This document shows, piece by piece, positions 24,929 through 35,708 of a DNA stretch of 64,000 nucleotides. Under the pieces are notes generated by a model, which did no database searches, was not told the origin of the DNA, and was given only the letters and a program-made list of their open reading frames with translations. The position numbers were made by a program, and so were the translations under genes. The stretch is from contig JAJTBO010000005.1 of the NCBI GenBank assembly GCA_021286855.1, forward strand, positions 1 to 64,000. The letters are read 5' to 3'. The stretch comes from Hyphomicrobiales bacterium. GTDB lineage: Bacteria; Pseudomonadota; Alphaproteobacteria; Rhizobiales; Ancalomicrobiaceae. Positions within the stretch are counted from its first letter, which is position 1; each line of letters starts with the position of its first letter.

Positions 24929-25837
24929 TCACCCTCCGATCAGCGCCGAAAGCCCGTCTTCGAGCTCGATCCGCGCCCGCCAACCGGGCAGGATCTCGCC
25001 CGGCGCCGGCGCCATCACCTCGCCGACCCGATAGGGCCGCTCGCCGAACGTCACCGGCATCGCCCGGCCCGAAACCGTCTCCAGGATCGCCACCAACTCG
25101 CGCACCGACACGGCGCGCCCCGATCGCACCGCAAAGCGCTCGACGCGTCCCGCCTCCCCCGCCGCCGTGCGGCGTTCGGCGACGAGAAACGCCTCGACCA
25201 CGTCGTCGACATGGACGAGATCGAGCCGCTGTTCGCCCGGCGACAGCCCCAGCCGTTCGCCCGACGAAAGCGCCGAGAGGAGCAGCGGCAGGAGCTTGCG
25301 CCGCACGTCTCCCGGCCCATAGGTGTCGTAGAGCCGCAGCGTCACGACCTTCGCGCCGTCGGCTTCGGCGTAATGCGTCAGGATCGTCTCGAAGGCCGCC
25401 TTGGTCGCCGCATAGAGCGAGTTCGGCCGTTCCTCGCCATTCGCCGCGACCTGCCAGGAGGTGCCGGCCGCGACGATGCGCCGACAGCCCGCCCCTACCG
25501 CGGCCTCGACGAGCCGCGTCGCGAAGCCGAGATTGCTCGCCACCAGCGCGTCGACGTCGCCGACCGCATGCAGCGCCACGAACTTCGCTGCCAGATGAAA
25601 CACCGTCGCCGGCCGGACCTCCGCGACCGCGGCGGCGAGCCCCGCGGCGTCGCCCGGATCGACGAGGACGTCGACGCCGGCCGCCCGGAGCGCGGCGACG
25701 TCGCTCGTCCCGCGCGTCACCGCGACCATACGGCGGCCCAGGCCGAGCAGCCGCCGGACGAGATGCGCGCCGATGAAGCCGGTCGCCCCGCTCACCAGCG
25801 CCGGCCCGTCGTCCGCCACGTCTCCCGTTTCGCTCAT
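24929..25837 (-). CDS. NAD(P)-dependent SDR epimerase/reductase of a CDP-sugar pathway
   Basis: A 302-residue extended short-chain dehydrogenase. The cofactor motif is VSGATGFIGAHLVRRLLGLG; the active site is AAGTSW plus the Tyr-x-x-x-Lys in NSLYAATKAAFE. RLYDTYGPGDVRRKLLPLLL and RLDLVHVDDVVEAFL complete the family pattern. In the RfbFGH pathway the last step is reduction of the 4-keto group by an enzyme of this type (paratose, abequose or ascarylose synthase), which fits its place here. Which sugar is made cannot be decided by eye. It is directly upstream of the epimerase and rfbH genes in one minus-strand operon. Confidence 0.75.
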   Translation of the reverse strand: MSETGDVADDGPALVSGATGFIGAHLVRRLLGLGRRMVAVTRGTSDVAALRAAGVDVLVDPGDAAGLAAAVAEVRPATVFHLAAKFVALHAVGDVDALVASNLGFATRLVEAAVGAGCRRIVAAGTSWQVAANGEERPNSLYAATKAAFETILTHYAEADGAKVVTLRLYDTYGPGDVRRKLLPLLLSALSSGERLGLSPGEQRLDLVHVDDVVEAFLVAERRTAAGEAGRVERFAVRSGRAVSVRELVAILETVSGRAMPVTFGERPYRVGEVMAPAPGEILPGWRARIELEDGLSALIGG

Positions 25838-25992
25838 GCCTCGCTCCGAACCCGCGGGCGAATCGCCCCGGCGGTTCCCTCCTCCTTGGTCGGCCATTTC
25901 GACGACCGCGTCCATGTCCGCGCCACCCCTCTGGTCGCTCCGGCGCGAGGCGGCTACTGTCCGGCCGCCCCATGGACGAGAGGACGGATTCG

Positions 25993-27075
25993 ATGGCGAC
26001 GAAGAACGAGGCTCGATCCAAGTCCGACCCGACCGGCTCGGTCTGGCGTCTCGCCCGCGCCACCGGCGAGACCGTCGCCCCGGTGCTGCTCTTCGGCCCC
26101 GACGGCGCGATCGGCGGCGTCGAGGACGCCTCCGCCCGCCGCTGGACCCTGCGCGACGACGAACTCGTGATCCTCGCCGACGACGGCGTCGCCAAGCTCG
26201 CCTTTTCCGGCGGCGATCCGACTTCCGCCGCACGTCTCGTCGGCGGCGTCGTCGGCGGCCCCGCCGGCCAGCTCGCCCTCGAACGCATCGCGCTGCCCTC
26301 CGGCCGCACCATCGGCCTGCCGGCGCACGCGGAGACGACCGAGATCGTCCGTGACCGCGTGAGCGCGAAGCGCGAGAATCTGGTGATCATCCGCGCCGGC
26401 AAGGGATCGCTGCATCGCGACTGGGCCCGTGATCTCGCCGACGCCGACCGCAACTGGGATCTCTTCGTCTCCTGGTACGACGACGCCGATCCCGATCCGA
26501 CCGACGACTGCGACTACCTCGCCATCCAGCGCGACGTGCGCAAATTCGCCGCCTTCCACCAGATCTTCGAAACCCGGCCCGATTTCCGGGAGTATCGGCA
26601 GGTCTGGTTGCCGGACGACGACCTTGCCGTCTCCCGATCGGCGATCAACCATCTCTTCGAGATCTGCCGCCGCCATCGCCTCGACCTCGCCCAGCCGGCG
26701 CTCGACGAGGCCTCGCACCTCACCTATCCGATCACCCGCAAGGATCCGCGCTTCACGCTGCGCTTCACCAACTTCGTCGAGGTGATGTGCCCGGTGTTCT
26801 CGGCCGACGCGCTGGCGGTCTGCATCGAGGGCTTTCGCTCGACCGTGTCGAGCTGGGGTCTCGACCTGATCTGGCCGTCGCTGCTCTCCGGTGTCGGCCG
26901 CATCGCCATCGTCGACGACGTCACCGTGACGCACACCCGCCCCGTCGGCGGCCTCTACGACCGCGCCGCCGCCTTCGCCGAAATGCAGGACCTCCTCCGC
27001 GCCTACGGGCGCGATCCGGAGCGTCGCGCCGAGCCGGTGGTGTTCGGCGGCTGCTTCGCGGGGACCCGCCTCTGA
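25993..27075 (+). CDS. DUF707-family protein, glycosyltransferase-like
   Basis: A 360-residue cytoplasmic protein. The C-terminal two thirds match DUF707: NLVIIRAGKGSLHRDWA, then NWDLFVSWYDD, DDCDYLAIQRDVRKFAAFHQ, the RQVWLPDDD acidic motif and LIWPSLLSG. DUF707 proteins are thought to be glycosyltransferase-like; no activity is established. The N-terminal 120 residues are a separate, unrecognised domain. The ATG at 25993 has GAGAGGA in the correct position; ATG 25972 would add seven residues. It is divergent from the SDR gene and belongs to the surface-polysaccharide island. Confidence 0.65.
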   Translation: MATKNEARSKSDPTGSVWRLARATGETVAPVLLFGPDGAIGGVEDASARRWTLRDDELVILADDGVAKLAFSGGDPTSAARLVGGVVGGPAGQLALERIALPSGRTIGLPAHAETTEIVRDRVSAKRENLVIIRAGKGSLHRDWARDLADADRNWDLFVSWYDDADPDPTDDCDYLAIQRDVRKFAAFHQIFETRPDFREYRQVWLPDDDLAVSRSAINHLFEICRRHRLDLAQPALDEASHLTYPITRKDPRFTLRFTNFVEVMCPVFSADALAVCIEGFRSTVSSWGLDLIWPSLLSGVGRIAIVDDVTVTHTRPVGGLYDRAAAFAEMQDLLRAYGRDPERRAEPVVFGGCFAGTRL

Positions 27076-27088
27076 CGCCGACGACCGG

Positions 27089-28636
27089 TCAGCCGCGATC
27101 GAAACCGATCAACCGTTCCACCATCTTGCGCCGACGCGGCCCCAGTGCGGCCAACCAGCCGTCGATATCGACGCCGTCCGGCGACGGCTCGGCCCCCGGC
27201 GGCGGCGTCTCCCCGAGGCTCAGGTAGGTGTCCGACCACATGCAGAGATGGTCGACCGTCCGCGTCGGAACGGTCGCCGCCACCAGCTGCGAACGCTTCA
27301 ACACGTGGTCGTGGAAGATCGCAGCGCCGGCGATGGTGATTTCGCGCGGCTGCTGAGCGAAATACGGCACGAGGTGATAAGCCCCGCGCAGAAAGAAGAA
27401 GAGATCGGCGTCGACGCCGCCGACATCCGAACCGACGGGCATCGCGGCCCCGTCCGGCCGCCGAAGGAACCGTTGCGCCAGCACCCAATCGCACGGCGTC
27501 GCCGTCGCGTCCGCCGCAGCCAGACAAGCCTCGACGTGGTTCGGCTCCAACCAATTGTCGGCGTCGAGGTAGAAGAAGCCGTCGTAGTCCTCGGAGATCG
27601 CCACGATCGAGCCGACGCCGCGTGGCGTGTTGCCATGGTCGCCGTGCGCCCGATCGAGCCGGACGTGGCGAAGGCCGGCCTCGTCGATCCAATCCTGCGG
27701 AAAGCCGTCGGCGACGAGGAGATGGTCGACCGCGACGGTCTGCGCCCTGACGCTGCCGATGCAGCGCTCGAGCATCGCCCGGTCTTCCTTGTGATAGGGC
27801 GTGATCGCCAGGAACCGGCGCGGCGCGCCGGTCGGCTTCGCCGGCGCGGTCGCGTCGCCGCCGAGCGGCAGGCCGGTGCGCCGGGTCACCAGAACCTTTT
27901 CGCGCGGCCCCAGTTCGGCGAACCAGCGCTCCATCGCGCCCGTATCGGCCTGCGGCTTGGCCCCGGCCGGCGGCGTCTCGCCGATCGCCAGATAGATCGA
28001 TTCCCACAGGCACTCGTAGTTGACCGAAGGCTTCTCGAGCTTCACCGCCTTCAACTTGGCCAGTTGCAGACCGCCGTAGAAGAGCCGATCCCCGACCACC
28101 GACATCTGGCGCGGGATCGCCGCGAAGCGATGGATCAGGTGATAGGAGCCGGGCAGAAAGAAGAAGCAGTTGGTGTCGACGTGGCTCTTGTGCGACTCGT
28201 CCCGCACCGGAATCGCCGTCTCGTCGGGACGCCGCATGATCCGATGCGCGATGACGTAATCGACGTCGGCGACCGCGTCCGCCGCCTTCAGACAGACCTC
28301 GACGTGCTGCGGCTCGTACCAGTTGTCGGCGTCGCAGTAGCAGATCGCGTCGTAGCCCTCGACGATGCCGAGCAGGGAGCCGACGCCGCGCGGCGTGTTG
28401 CCGTAGTCGGCATGCGACCGATCGAGCCGAACATGACGGACATCCTCGCCGTCGATCCAGTCCTGAGGAAACCCGTCGGCGACCAGCAGATGGTCGATCC
28501 GCGCCATGCCGGAGCGACGCGCGCTCTGCCCGGCGATCGACCGGATCGTCCGTTCGATCAATCGCCGCTCCTCCTTGTAATAGGCGGTGACGACGAGAAC
28601 GCGCCGCCCGTCGGTCTCGATCTTCGGCTCGTCCAT
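27089..28636 (-). CDS. Internally duplicated glycosyltransferase (two tandem GT-A-like domains)
   Basis: A 515-residue protein made of two homologous halves offset by about 256 residues. Each contains HLLVADGFPQDWID (residues 49-62 and 305-318), GNTPRGVGS (79-87 and 335-343) and a DADNW motif (102-106 and 358-362), followed by a FFFL and HLI/HLV block and the IGETPP/LGETPP ending. DADNW is the likely metal-binding DxD of a family-2-like glycosyltransferase. The halves have diverged but keep both putative active sites, so the protein may add two sugars or alternate between acceptors, like two-domain polymerases. The acceptor is unknown. Confidence 0.7.
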   Translation of the reverse strand: MDEPKIETDGRRVLVVTAYYKEERRLIERTIRSIAGQSARRSGMARIDHLLVADGFPQDWIDGEDVRHVRLDRSHADYGNTPRGVGSLLGIVEGYDAICYCDADNWYEPQHVEVCLKAADAVADVDYVIAHRIMRRPDETAIPVRDESHKSHVDTNCFFFLPGSYHLIHRFAAIPRQMSVVGDRLFYGGLQLAKLKAVKLEKPSVNYECLWESIYLAIGETPPAGAKPQADTGAMERWFAELGPREKVLVTRRTGLPLGGDATAPAKPTGAPRRFLAITPYHKEDRAMLERCIGSVRAQTVAVDHLLVADGFPQDWIDEAGLRHVRLDRAHGDHGNTPRGVGSIVAISEDYDGFFYLDADNWLEPNHVEACLAAADATATPCDWVLAQRFLRRPDGAAMPVGSDVGGVDADLFFFLRGAYHLVPYFAQQPREITIAGAAIFHDHVLKRSQLVAATVPTRTVDHLCMWSDTYLSLGETPPPGAEPSPDGVDIDGWLAALGPRRRKMVERLIGFDRG

Positions 28637-28715
28637 CGTCCCCTCCGCGAATCGTCGCGACGAGTCTAGGCGAAGCGAACGAGCGACGAAGCGGAAAAGG
28701 AGGACCGATCGCGCT

Positions 28716-29891
28716 TCATCGCGCCAGCGCCCGCGCCGCTCGATCGAGCCCTTCGAGCGTCATCGGATACATCCGATCGCTCATCAGCCGCTTCATCATG
28801 CCGATCGAGCGCGTGTGTCCCCACCAGTCCTCGGCCATCGGATTGAGCCAGGCGACCTTGGGATAGACCGTGGTCACCCGCCCGATCCAGGTCGCGCCCG
28901 GCTCCTCGTTGTAATATTCGACCGCGCCGCCCTTCTCCGAGATCTCGTAAGGCGACATCGAGGCGTCGCCGACGAAGATCACCTTGTAGTCGGACGGGTA
29001 CTTGTGCAGCACCGACATCGTCTCGATCTTCTCCGAATGCCGCCGATCGTTGCGCTTCCAGACGAAGTCGTAGAGACAATTGTGGAAATAGAACCACTCC
29101 ATCGTCTTGAACTCGGAGCGCACCGCCGCGAACAGCTCTTCGCAGACCCGGACGTGGTCGTCCATCGAACCGCCGACGTCGAAGAAAACGAGGAGCTTCA
29201 CGGCGTTGCGCCGTTCGGGCCGGAGCTTGACGTCGAGATAGCCGCGTTCCGCCGTCGCCTGGATGGTGCCGTCGAGATCGAGCTCGTCGGCCGCCCCGGT
29301 GCGGGCGAAGCGGCGCAGGCGCTTCAAGGCCACCTTGATGTTGCGCGTGCCGAGCTCGACCGAGCCGTCGAGATCCTTGAACTCGCGCTTGTCCCAGACC
29401 TTCACCGCCCGGCGATGGCGCGAACCGTCCTGGCCGATCCGCACCCCTTCCGGATTGTAGCCGTAGGCCCCGAACGGCGAGGTTCCGGCCGTGCCGATCC
29501 ACTTGTTGCCGCCCTGGTGCCGGCTCTTCTGCTCCTCGAGCCGTTGCTTCAACGTCTCCATCAGCTTGTCGAAGCCGCCGAGCGCCTCGATCTTCGCCTT
29601 CTCCTCGTCGGTCAGGAAGCGTTCGGCGAGCTTGCGCAGCCACTCCTCCGGGATCTCGGCCTCGGCCGCCTCCGACATCAGGTCGAGGCCTCTGAAGACG
29701 TGGCCGAACACCTGATCGAAGCGATCGAGGAACTTCTCGTCCTTGACCAGACAGACCCGGGCGAGATGATAGAAATCCTCGACCCGCCGCTCGGCGAGAT
29801 CCCGCTCGAGCGCCTCCATCAGGGTGAGATACTCCCGCAAGCTGACGGGCACCCCGGCCGACTTCAGTTCGGTGAAGAAGGTGATGAACAT
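28716..29891 (-). CDS. CoxE-like VWA-domain protein, probable MoxR partner
   Basis: A 391-residue protein with a C-terminal von Willebrand factor A domain; the metal-ion-dependent adhesion motif is FDVGGSMDDHVRV (Asp-x-Gly-x-Ser). The N-terminal part FITFFTELKSAGVPVSLREY and the GTSPFGAYGYNPEGVRIGQD segment are typical of the CoxE-type protein that is encoded right after a MoxR ATPase. Here that ATPase is 15 kb away at 12727-13575 on the opposite strand. Together such pairs remodel or insert metal centres into target complexes; the target is unknown. The start at 29891 is supported by homology to CoxE; the longer frame is an artefact. Confidence 0.8.
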   Translation of the reverse strand: MFITFFTELKSAGVPVSLREYLTLMEALERDLAERRVEDFYHLARVCLVKDEKFLDRFDQVFGHVFRGLDLMSEAAEAEIPEEWLRKLAERFLTDEEKAKIEALGGFDKLMETLKQRLEEQKSRHQGGNKWIGTAGTSPFGAYGYNPEGVRIGQDGSRHRRAVKVWDKREFKDLDGSVELGTRNIKVALKRLRRFARTGAADELDLDGTIQATAERGYLDVKLRPERRNAVKLLVFFDVGGSMDDHVRVCEELFAAVRSEFKTMEWFYFHNCLYDFVWKRNDRRHSEKIETMSVLHKYPSDYKVIFVGDASMSPYEISEKGGAVEYYNEEPGATWIGRVTTVYPKVAWLNPMAEDWWGHTRSIGMMKRLMSDRMYPMTLEGLDRAARALAR

Positions 29892-30061
29892 CGGTCGGCC
29901 CCGAGGATGGTTCTTCGCTTCCTCGACGATACTCGTCGCCGCTTCGGCGCGAAAGCCGAAGGAAGCATCGCGGGAGACGAACCCGCGCGCTCTTACGGAA
30001 TTGCCTGTCGTGCCCGGCTCTCCTACGACCACTGCCTCTGCACCACCGCGGGAAGGCGACG

Positions 30062-30682
30062 ATGACGATCGAAGGCGCGAACCATTGGGACGGCGTCTAC
30101 GCCACGAAGTCCGAAACGGAAGTGAGCTGGTTTCAACCGATCGCCGGCCCGTCGCTCGAACTCGTCGATCGGCTCGCCATCCCAACCTCTGCGTCCTTCA
30201 TCGACGTCGGCGGCGGTTCGTCTCGTCTCGTCGATGCCATGCTCGCCCGTGGCTTTCGCGATCTGACGGTGCTCGATCTGTCCGCGGTCGCTCTCGCCGC
30301 CGCCGAAAAGCGCCTGGGGCGTGCCGGCGACGGGGTCGAATGGATCGTCGCCGACGCGACCGAATGGGAGCCGAAGCGGACCTGGGACGTCTGGCACGAC
30401 CGCGCCGCCTTCCACTTTCTCGTCACCGATGATGGGCGGCAGGCCTATGTCCGCCGCCTCCACCGCGCGCTCGCCGTCGGCGGCCATGCGATCATCGCCA
30501 CCTTCGCCCTCGACGGGCCGGAGAAATGCAGCGGTCTTCCGGTCCGCCGATACGATGCCCTCGGCCTCTCGACGGTTCTCGGCGACGCCTTCGCCCTCGT
30601 CACGACCGTCGATCGGATCCACGTCACTCCGGCCGGCAACAATCAAAAATTCCAATTCTCGGTCTTCCGCCGCACCGCTTGA
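30062..30682 (+). CDS. SAM-dependent methyltransferase (class I)
   Basis: A 206-residue methyltransferase. The S-adenosylmethionine site is FIDVGGGSSRLVDAMLARGF and the second motif is LTVLDLSAVALAAAEKRL; EWIVADATEW is the third. The start HWDGVYATKSETEVSWFQ is typical of a small methyltransferase group found in many bacteria, substrate unknown. The gene is divergent from the CoxE-type gene. It precedes a convergent hydrolase gene. Confidence 0.85.
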   Translation: MTIEGANHWDGVYATKSETEVSWFQPIAGPSLELVDRLAIPTSASFIDVGGGSSRLVDAMLARGFRDLTVLDLSAVALAAAEKRLGRAGDGVEWIVADATEWEPKRTWDVWHDRAAFHFLVTDDGRQAYVRRLHRALAVGGHAIIATFALDGPEKCSGLPVRRYDALGLSTVLGDAFALVTTVDRIHVTPAGNNQKFQFSVFRRTA

Positions 30683-30687
30683 CCAAG

Positions 30688-31239
30688 TCACGCGACGGCG
30701 GCGACCCCCACCACCGCGCAGAAATCCGCGGCCAGCGTCGCCACATGCGCCCGGTGGATCTCCTCCGCCGGGATGAGGCCGCCGCCGATCGGATCCGGCA
30801 GCTCCATGCAGTCGCAGGCGTCGTGCACCATCGCCATCTCCCAGCCCATGTTGGCGCCGGTGCGGATGGTGGTCGAGACGCACATGTCGGTCGCCCAGCC
30901 GAAACAGACGACCCGCTTCGCCCCGAGCCGACGCAGGCGCAGATCGAGATCGGTGCCGATGAAGGCGGAATTGACCGACTTCACCACCTCCGCCTCGCCG
31001 GCGAGCGGCGCGAAGCCGTCGCGCCACGCGAAGCCCGGATGGCCGCTTCGGAACAGGCTCTCCGGCTCGATCGAATCGTGCCGGACGTGAATGATCGGCA
31101 GCCCCTTTTCCCGCCATGTCGACAGGAGCCTCAGCCCGTTGTCGTCGAGCGCCGGGTTGCCGCGCCGCGGCCGGCCGGGCCAATCGATCGCCTGCTGCAT
31201 GTCGATGGGAACCAGCACCGCGCCGTCGAAATCGAACAT
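30688..31239 (-). CDS. Isochorismatase-like cysteine hydrolase
   Basis: A 183-residue member of the isochorismatase fold. The catalytic triad is visible: Asp13 in VPIDMQQAID, Lys87 in EVVKSVNSAF and Cys120 in GWATDMCVSTT. The last motif with Cys identifies an amidase-type hydrolase (nicotinamidase, N-carbamoylsarcosine amidase) rather than true isochorismatase. The ATG at 31239 has AGGAGAC before it; a longer frame to 31290 is less likely. The substrate cannot be named. Confidence 0.85.
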   Translation of the reverse strand: MFDFDGAVLVPIDMQQAIDWPGRPRRGNPALDDNGLRLLSTWREKGLPIIHVRHDSIEPESLFRSGHPGFAWRDGFAPLAGEAEVVKSVNSAFIGTDLDLRLRRLGAKRVVCFGWATDMCVSTTIRTGANMGWEMAMVHDACDCMELPDPIGGGLIPAEEIHRAHVATLAADFCAVVGVAAVA

Positions 31240-31394
31240 ATCGGGTCTCCTCTGAACCTCCAGGCTCGCCTCGTTCGCGCCGAGACGCAATCGCCGATCT
31301 GCGGAGCCGCCCAGCGTCGGCCTGCATTTCGACGCTTTTCCTCGACGCCGCGCGGCCCCATGCTGCGCTGCCTCGTCTCGAAGGATCGCCGCCG

Positions 31395-33149
31395 ATGTCG
31401 TTCCGCCCCGCTCTCGCCTTCGCCCTCCTCCTCGCCGCCGCAGCCCCCGCCGACGCCGCCTCGCCGCCGGCGGTCGAAGGCGCGCGCGGCATGGTCGTCT
31501 CGGCGAACCGCCTCGCCTCCGAGGTCGGCCGCGACATTCTCGCCGCCGGCGGCAACGCCGTCGATGCGGCGGTGGCGGTCGGCTACGCGCTGGCCGTCGT
31601 GGATCCTTGCTGCGGCAACATCGGCGGCGGCGGCTTCCTGACGTTGCGCCTCGCCGATGGAACCGCCGCCTTCCTCGACTTCCGCGAGATGGCCCCCGCC
31701 TCGGCGACGCCGACCATGTATCTCGACGCGAACGGCGAACCGGCGAAGCGCGCGAGCCTCGACGGTTGGCGCGCCAGCGGCGTGCCCGGCACGGTCGCCG
31801 GCCTCGACCACGCCCTCGCCCGGTGGGGAAGCCTGCCGCGCGCCACCGTGATGGCCCCGGCGATCCGCCTCGCCCGAGAGGGCTTCACGCTCGCCCGCGC
31901 CGACGCCGACATCCTCGCCCGCGGCGCCCCCCGCCTCGCCCGCGATCCGGAAGCCGCCCGCCTCTTCACCAAGGAGGGCCGCCCGCTCGAGCCCGGCGAG
32001 CGGCTCGTCCAGCCCGACCTCGCCGCCACCCTCGAGGCGATCGCGCGATCCGGCCCCGACGCCTTCTACCGCGGGGCGGCCGCCCGCGCCGTCGCCGCCG
32101 CGATGGCCGAGCACGGCGGCACGCTGACGCCAGCCGACTTCGCCGCCTATCGGCCGGTCGAACGCGCCCCCGTCCGCTGCGCCTACCGCGGCCTCGAGAT
32201 CCTCTCCGCCCCGCCGCCCTCCTCCGGCGGCCTGACCCTCTGCCTGATCCTGAACGTGCTGGAGGGCTGGGACCTGAAGGCGAGCGGCTGGCATTCGGCC
32301 GCCACCGTCCATCGTATGGTCGAGGCGATGCGCCACGCCTATGTCGACCGCAACGCGCTCCTCGGCGATCCCGACTTCGTCGCCATCCCCGCCGACCGCC
32401 TCCTGTCGAAGGACTACGCGGCGTCGCTGCGCGCCCGCATCGACGAGGCCGGCGTCATCCCGTCCGCGAAGCTCACGAGCGCCGACGCGCCGCACGAGAA
32501 GCCCGAGACCACCCATTATTCGGTGGTCGACGCGAGCGGCGACGCCGTCGCCGTCACCTACACGATCAACGGCCTGTTCGGGGCCGGCGTCGTCGCGCCC
32601 GGCACGGGCTTCCTGCTCAACGACGAGATGGACGACTTCACGGTGAAGCCGGGCGTCGCCAATCTCTTCGGCCTCGTCCAGGGCGCGCGCAACGCGATTG
32701 CACCCGGCAAGCGGCCGCTCTCCTCGATGTCGCCGACCATCGTGACGAAGAACGGCCGCGTCTTCCTTGTCGTCGGCTCGCCCGGCGGCTCGCGCATCAT
32801 CACCACGGTGCTGGAGGCGATCGTGAACGTCGTCGATTTCGGCATGCGCCCGCGCGAAGCGGTCGACGCGCCGCGCATCCATCACCAGTGGCTGCCCGAC
32901 AAGCTCTTCCACGAGCCCTTCGCGCTCTCCCCCGACACGATCGCGCTCCTGAAGGCGAAGGGCTACGACCTCGTCGAACAGACCCCCTGGGGGGCGGCGG
33001 AACTGATCGAGATCGGTCCGGCCGAGGCCGAGGCGGGCCAGGGCCCGACCTCCGGCAACGACGCCGCGCTCTCCGGCGCGGTCCTGCCCGGCCGCGTCTA
33101 CGGCGCCAACGACGACCGCCGCCCGGCCGGCGCCGCGGCGGCGGAATAG
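31395..33149 (+). CDS. ggt: Gamma-glutamyltransferase precursor
   Basis: A 584-residue periplasmic enzyme that cleaves or transfers the gamma-glutamyl group of glutathione. An N-terminal signal peptide ends near ADAASPPAVEG. The autocatalytic maturation site is before Thr373 in KPETTHYSVVD, which becomes the nucleophile of the small subunit. Also seen are GGNAVDAAVAVGYAL, GGGGFLTLRL and RPLSSMSPTIV with LVVGSPGGSRI. Length fits the family. A possible terminator hairpin follows, shared with the convergent reductase gene. Confidence 0.95.
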   Translation: MSFRPALAFALLLAAAAPADAASPPAVEGARGMVVSANRLASEVGRDILAAGGNAVDAAVAVGYALAVVDPCCGNIGGGGFLTLRLADGTAAFLDFREMAPASATPTMYLDANGEPAKRASLDGWRASGVPGTVAGLDHALARWGSLPRATVMAPAIRLAREGFTLARADADILARGAPRLARDPEAARLFTKEGRPLEPGERLVQPDLAATLEAIARSGPDAFYRGAAARAVAAAMAEHGGTLTPADFAAYRPVERAPVRCAYRGLEILSAPPPSSGGLTLCLILNVLEGWDLKASGWHSAATVHRMVEAMRHAYVDRNALLGDPDFVAIPADRLLSKDYAASLRARIDEAGVIPSAKLTSADAPHEKPETTHYSVVDASGDAVAVTYTINGLFGAGVVAPGTGFLLNDEMDDFTVKPGVANLFGLVQGARNAIAPGKRPLSSMSPTIVTKNGRVFLVVGSPGGSRIITTVLEAIVNVVDFGMRPREAVDAPRIHHQWLPDKLFHEPFALSPDTIALLKAKGYDLVEQTPWGAAELIEIGPAEAEAGQGPTSGNDAALSGAVLPGRVYGANDDRRPAGAAAAE

Positions 33150-33166
33150 GCCGAAAAATACGAAAA

Positions 33167-33189
33167 GCCGACCCTCGGGGCCGGCCTTT
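33167..33189. terminator. Hairpin between convergent ggt and ferredoxin reductase genes
   Basis: An 8-bp stem with one mismatch and a 3-base loop, flanked by AAAA on one side and CTTT on the other, so it could serve both directions. It is shorter and less perfect than the other terminators in the window. Confidence 0.45.
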
Positions 33190-33216
33190 CGAAGCGTTTC
33201 TCCGCCCCCGGCGACC

Positions 33217-34809
<1,593 letters not shown>

Positions 34810-34875
34810 TCAAGTCGACGCGCGCCCGCGCGCGGCCGACCGATCGCCGCACGCCTTTCGGAGAAGGGAAGAAGG

Positions 34876-35250
34876 TCAGCGAATCGCTTCGATGAAGGCG
34901 CGCGCCTCGCCTTCCGCCACGATCAGCTCGTCGACGAGCCGCCGCGCCTCGCTCTCGGCGAGCTGCGGCGCCTCCAACGCCTCGGCGAGCGCGGCCACCC
35001 GCGTCGCGCCGACGCCGCGCGCCGATCCCTTGAGACGATGGACGAGCGGTCCGCGATCGACCGGCGTCGCCGCCGCGATGTGTTCGACGAGGATCCGCGT
35101 CTGCGCCGCGAACAGGCCGAGCACCTCGCGTTCGAGATCGTTCGACCCGAAGGTCTGCCGCGCCAGATGGACGAGATCGATCGGGGCCGGACCCCGTCCG
35201 AAACCGCCGAAATCCCGTTTTTCCACCGTCCGCATCGCCGCCGCCGTCAT
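34876..35250 (-). CDS. Histidine phosphotransfer (Hpt) domain protein
   Basis: A 124-residue stand-alone Hpt protein. The phospho-accepting residue is His71 in [14 protein letters not shown], the Hpt signature. It is a helical bundle that passes phosphate between response regulators or histidine kinases. No kinase is encoded nearby. Start ATG 35250 is preceded by GGAGGA; ATG 35235 and 35289 are alternatives. In alphaproteobacteria such proteins may feed the CtrA pathway, but that link is inference. Confidence 0.85.
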   Translation of the reverse strand: MTAAAMRTVEKRDFGGFGRGPAPIDLVHLARQTFGSNDLEREVLGLFAAQTRILVEHIAAATPVDRGPLVHRLKGSARGVGATRVAALAEALEAPQLAESEARRLVDELIVAEGEARAFIEAIR

Positions 35251-35708
35251 CTCGTCCTCCCGAGCCCCTCGCTCCCTTCGACCGAGCATGCGCGAGAGGG
35301 CTTGGCGGAATCTTTCGATGCGCTCGCCCGACGCCGTCGCCGGCGTCTCGATTTCGTCTCAGGGTGAGGAAAGTGTGAACGCGCGCCGGCGCTTTTCCAC
35401 CGCCCCGACCGGCCCTGCCGGCGGCCCACGGCCGCGCGCGTTAACGATGATGGGTGAAACCGACCTTCGCCGGTTTTCTATTCGTTAATGTCCCGTTACC
35501 ATCGGAAAGCGGCAGAGTCTCCGGAGGTGTGGGAGTCCGTCTCGACGGACGCGCCTTCGCGAGCACGAAGCGATCGGTTCCTCATCCGCTGAGCGGAGCG
35601 GGTGGGATCGATCCGAGAGGAAGACCCGGAACTCGACCCCGGCGGCGGCGCGTCCGCTCCACCCGGGATCCGGTTTGTACGGCGTACGGAACGAGGCGAA
35701 AGACCATC
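35251..35708. other. Intergenic region with possible promoters (458 bp)
   Basis: Lies between the divergent Hpt and giant-protein genes. It holds a near-CtrA sequence (TTAA-N7-TTACC at about 35485-35500), two GTTAA patches near 35440 and 35484, and a 16-base palindrome GTCCGTCTCGACGGAC near 35540. No open reading frame in it looks real. The two genes presumably have promoters here, but none is obvious. Confidence 0.5.
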
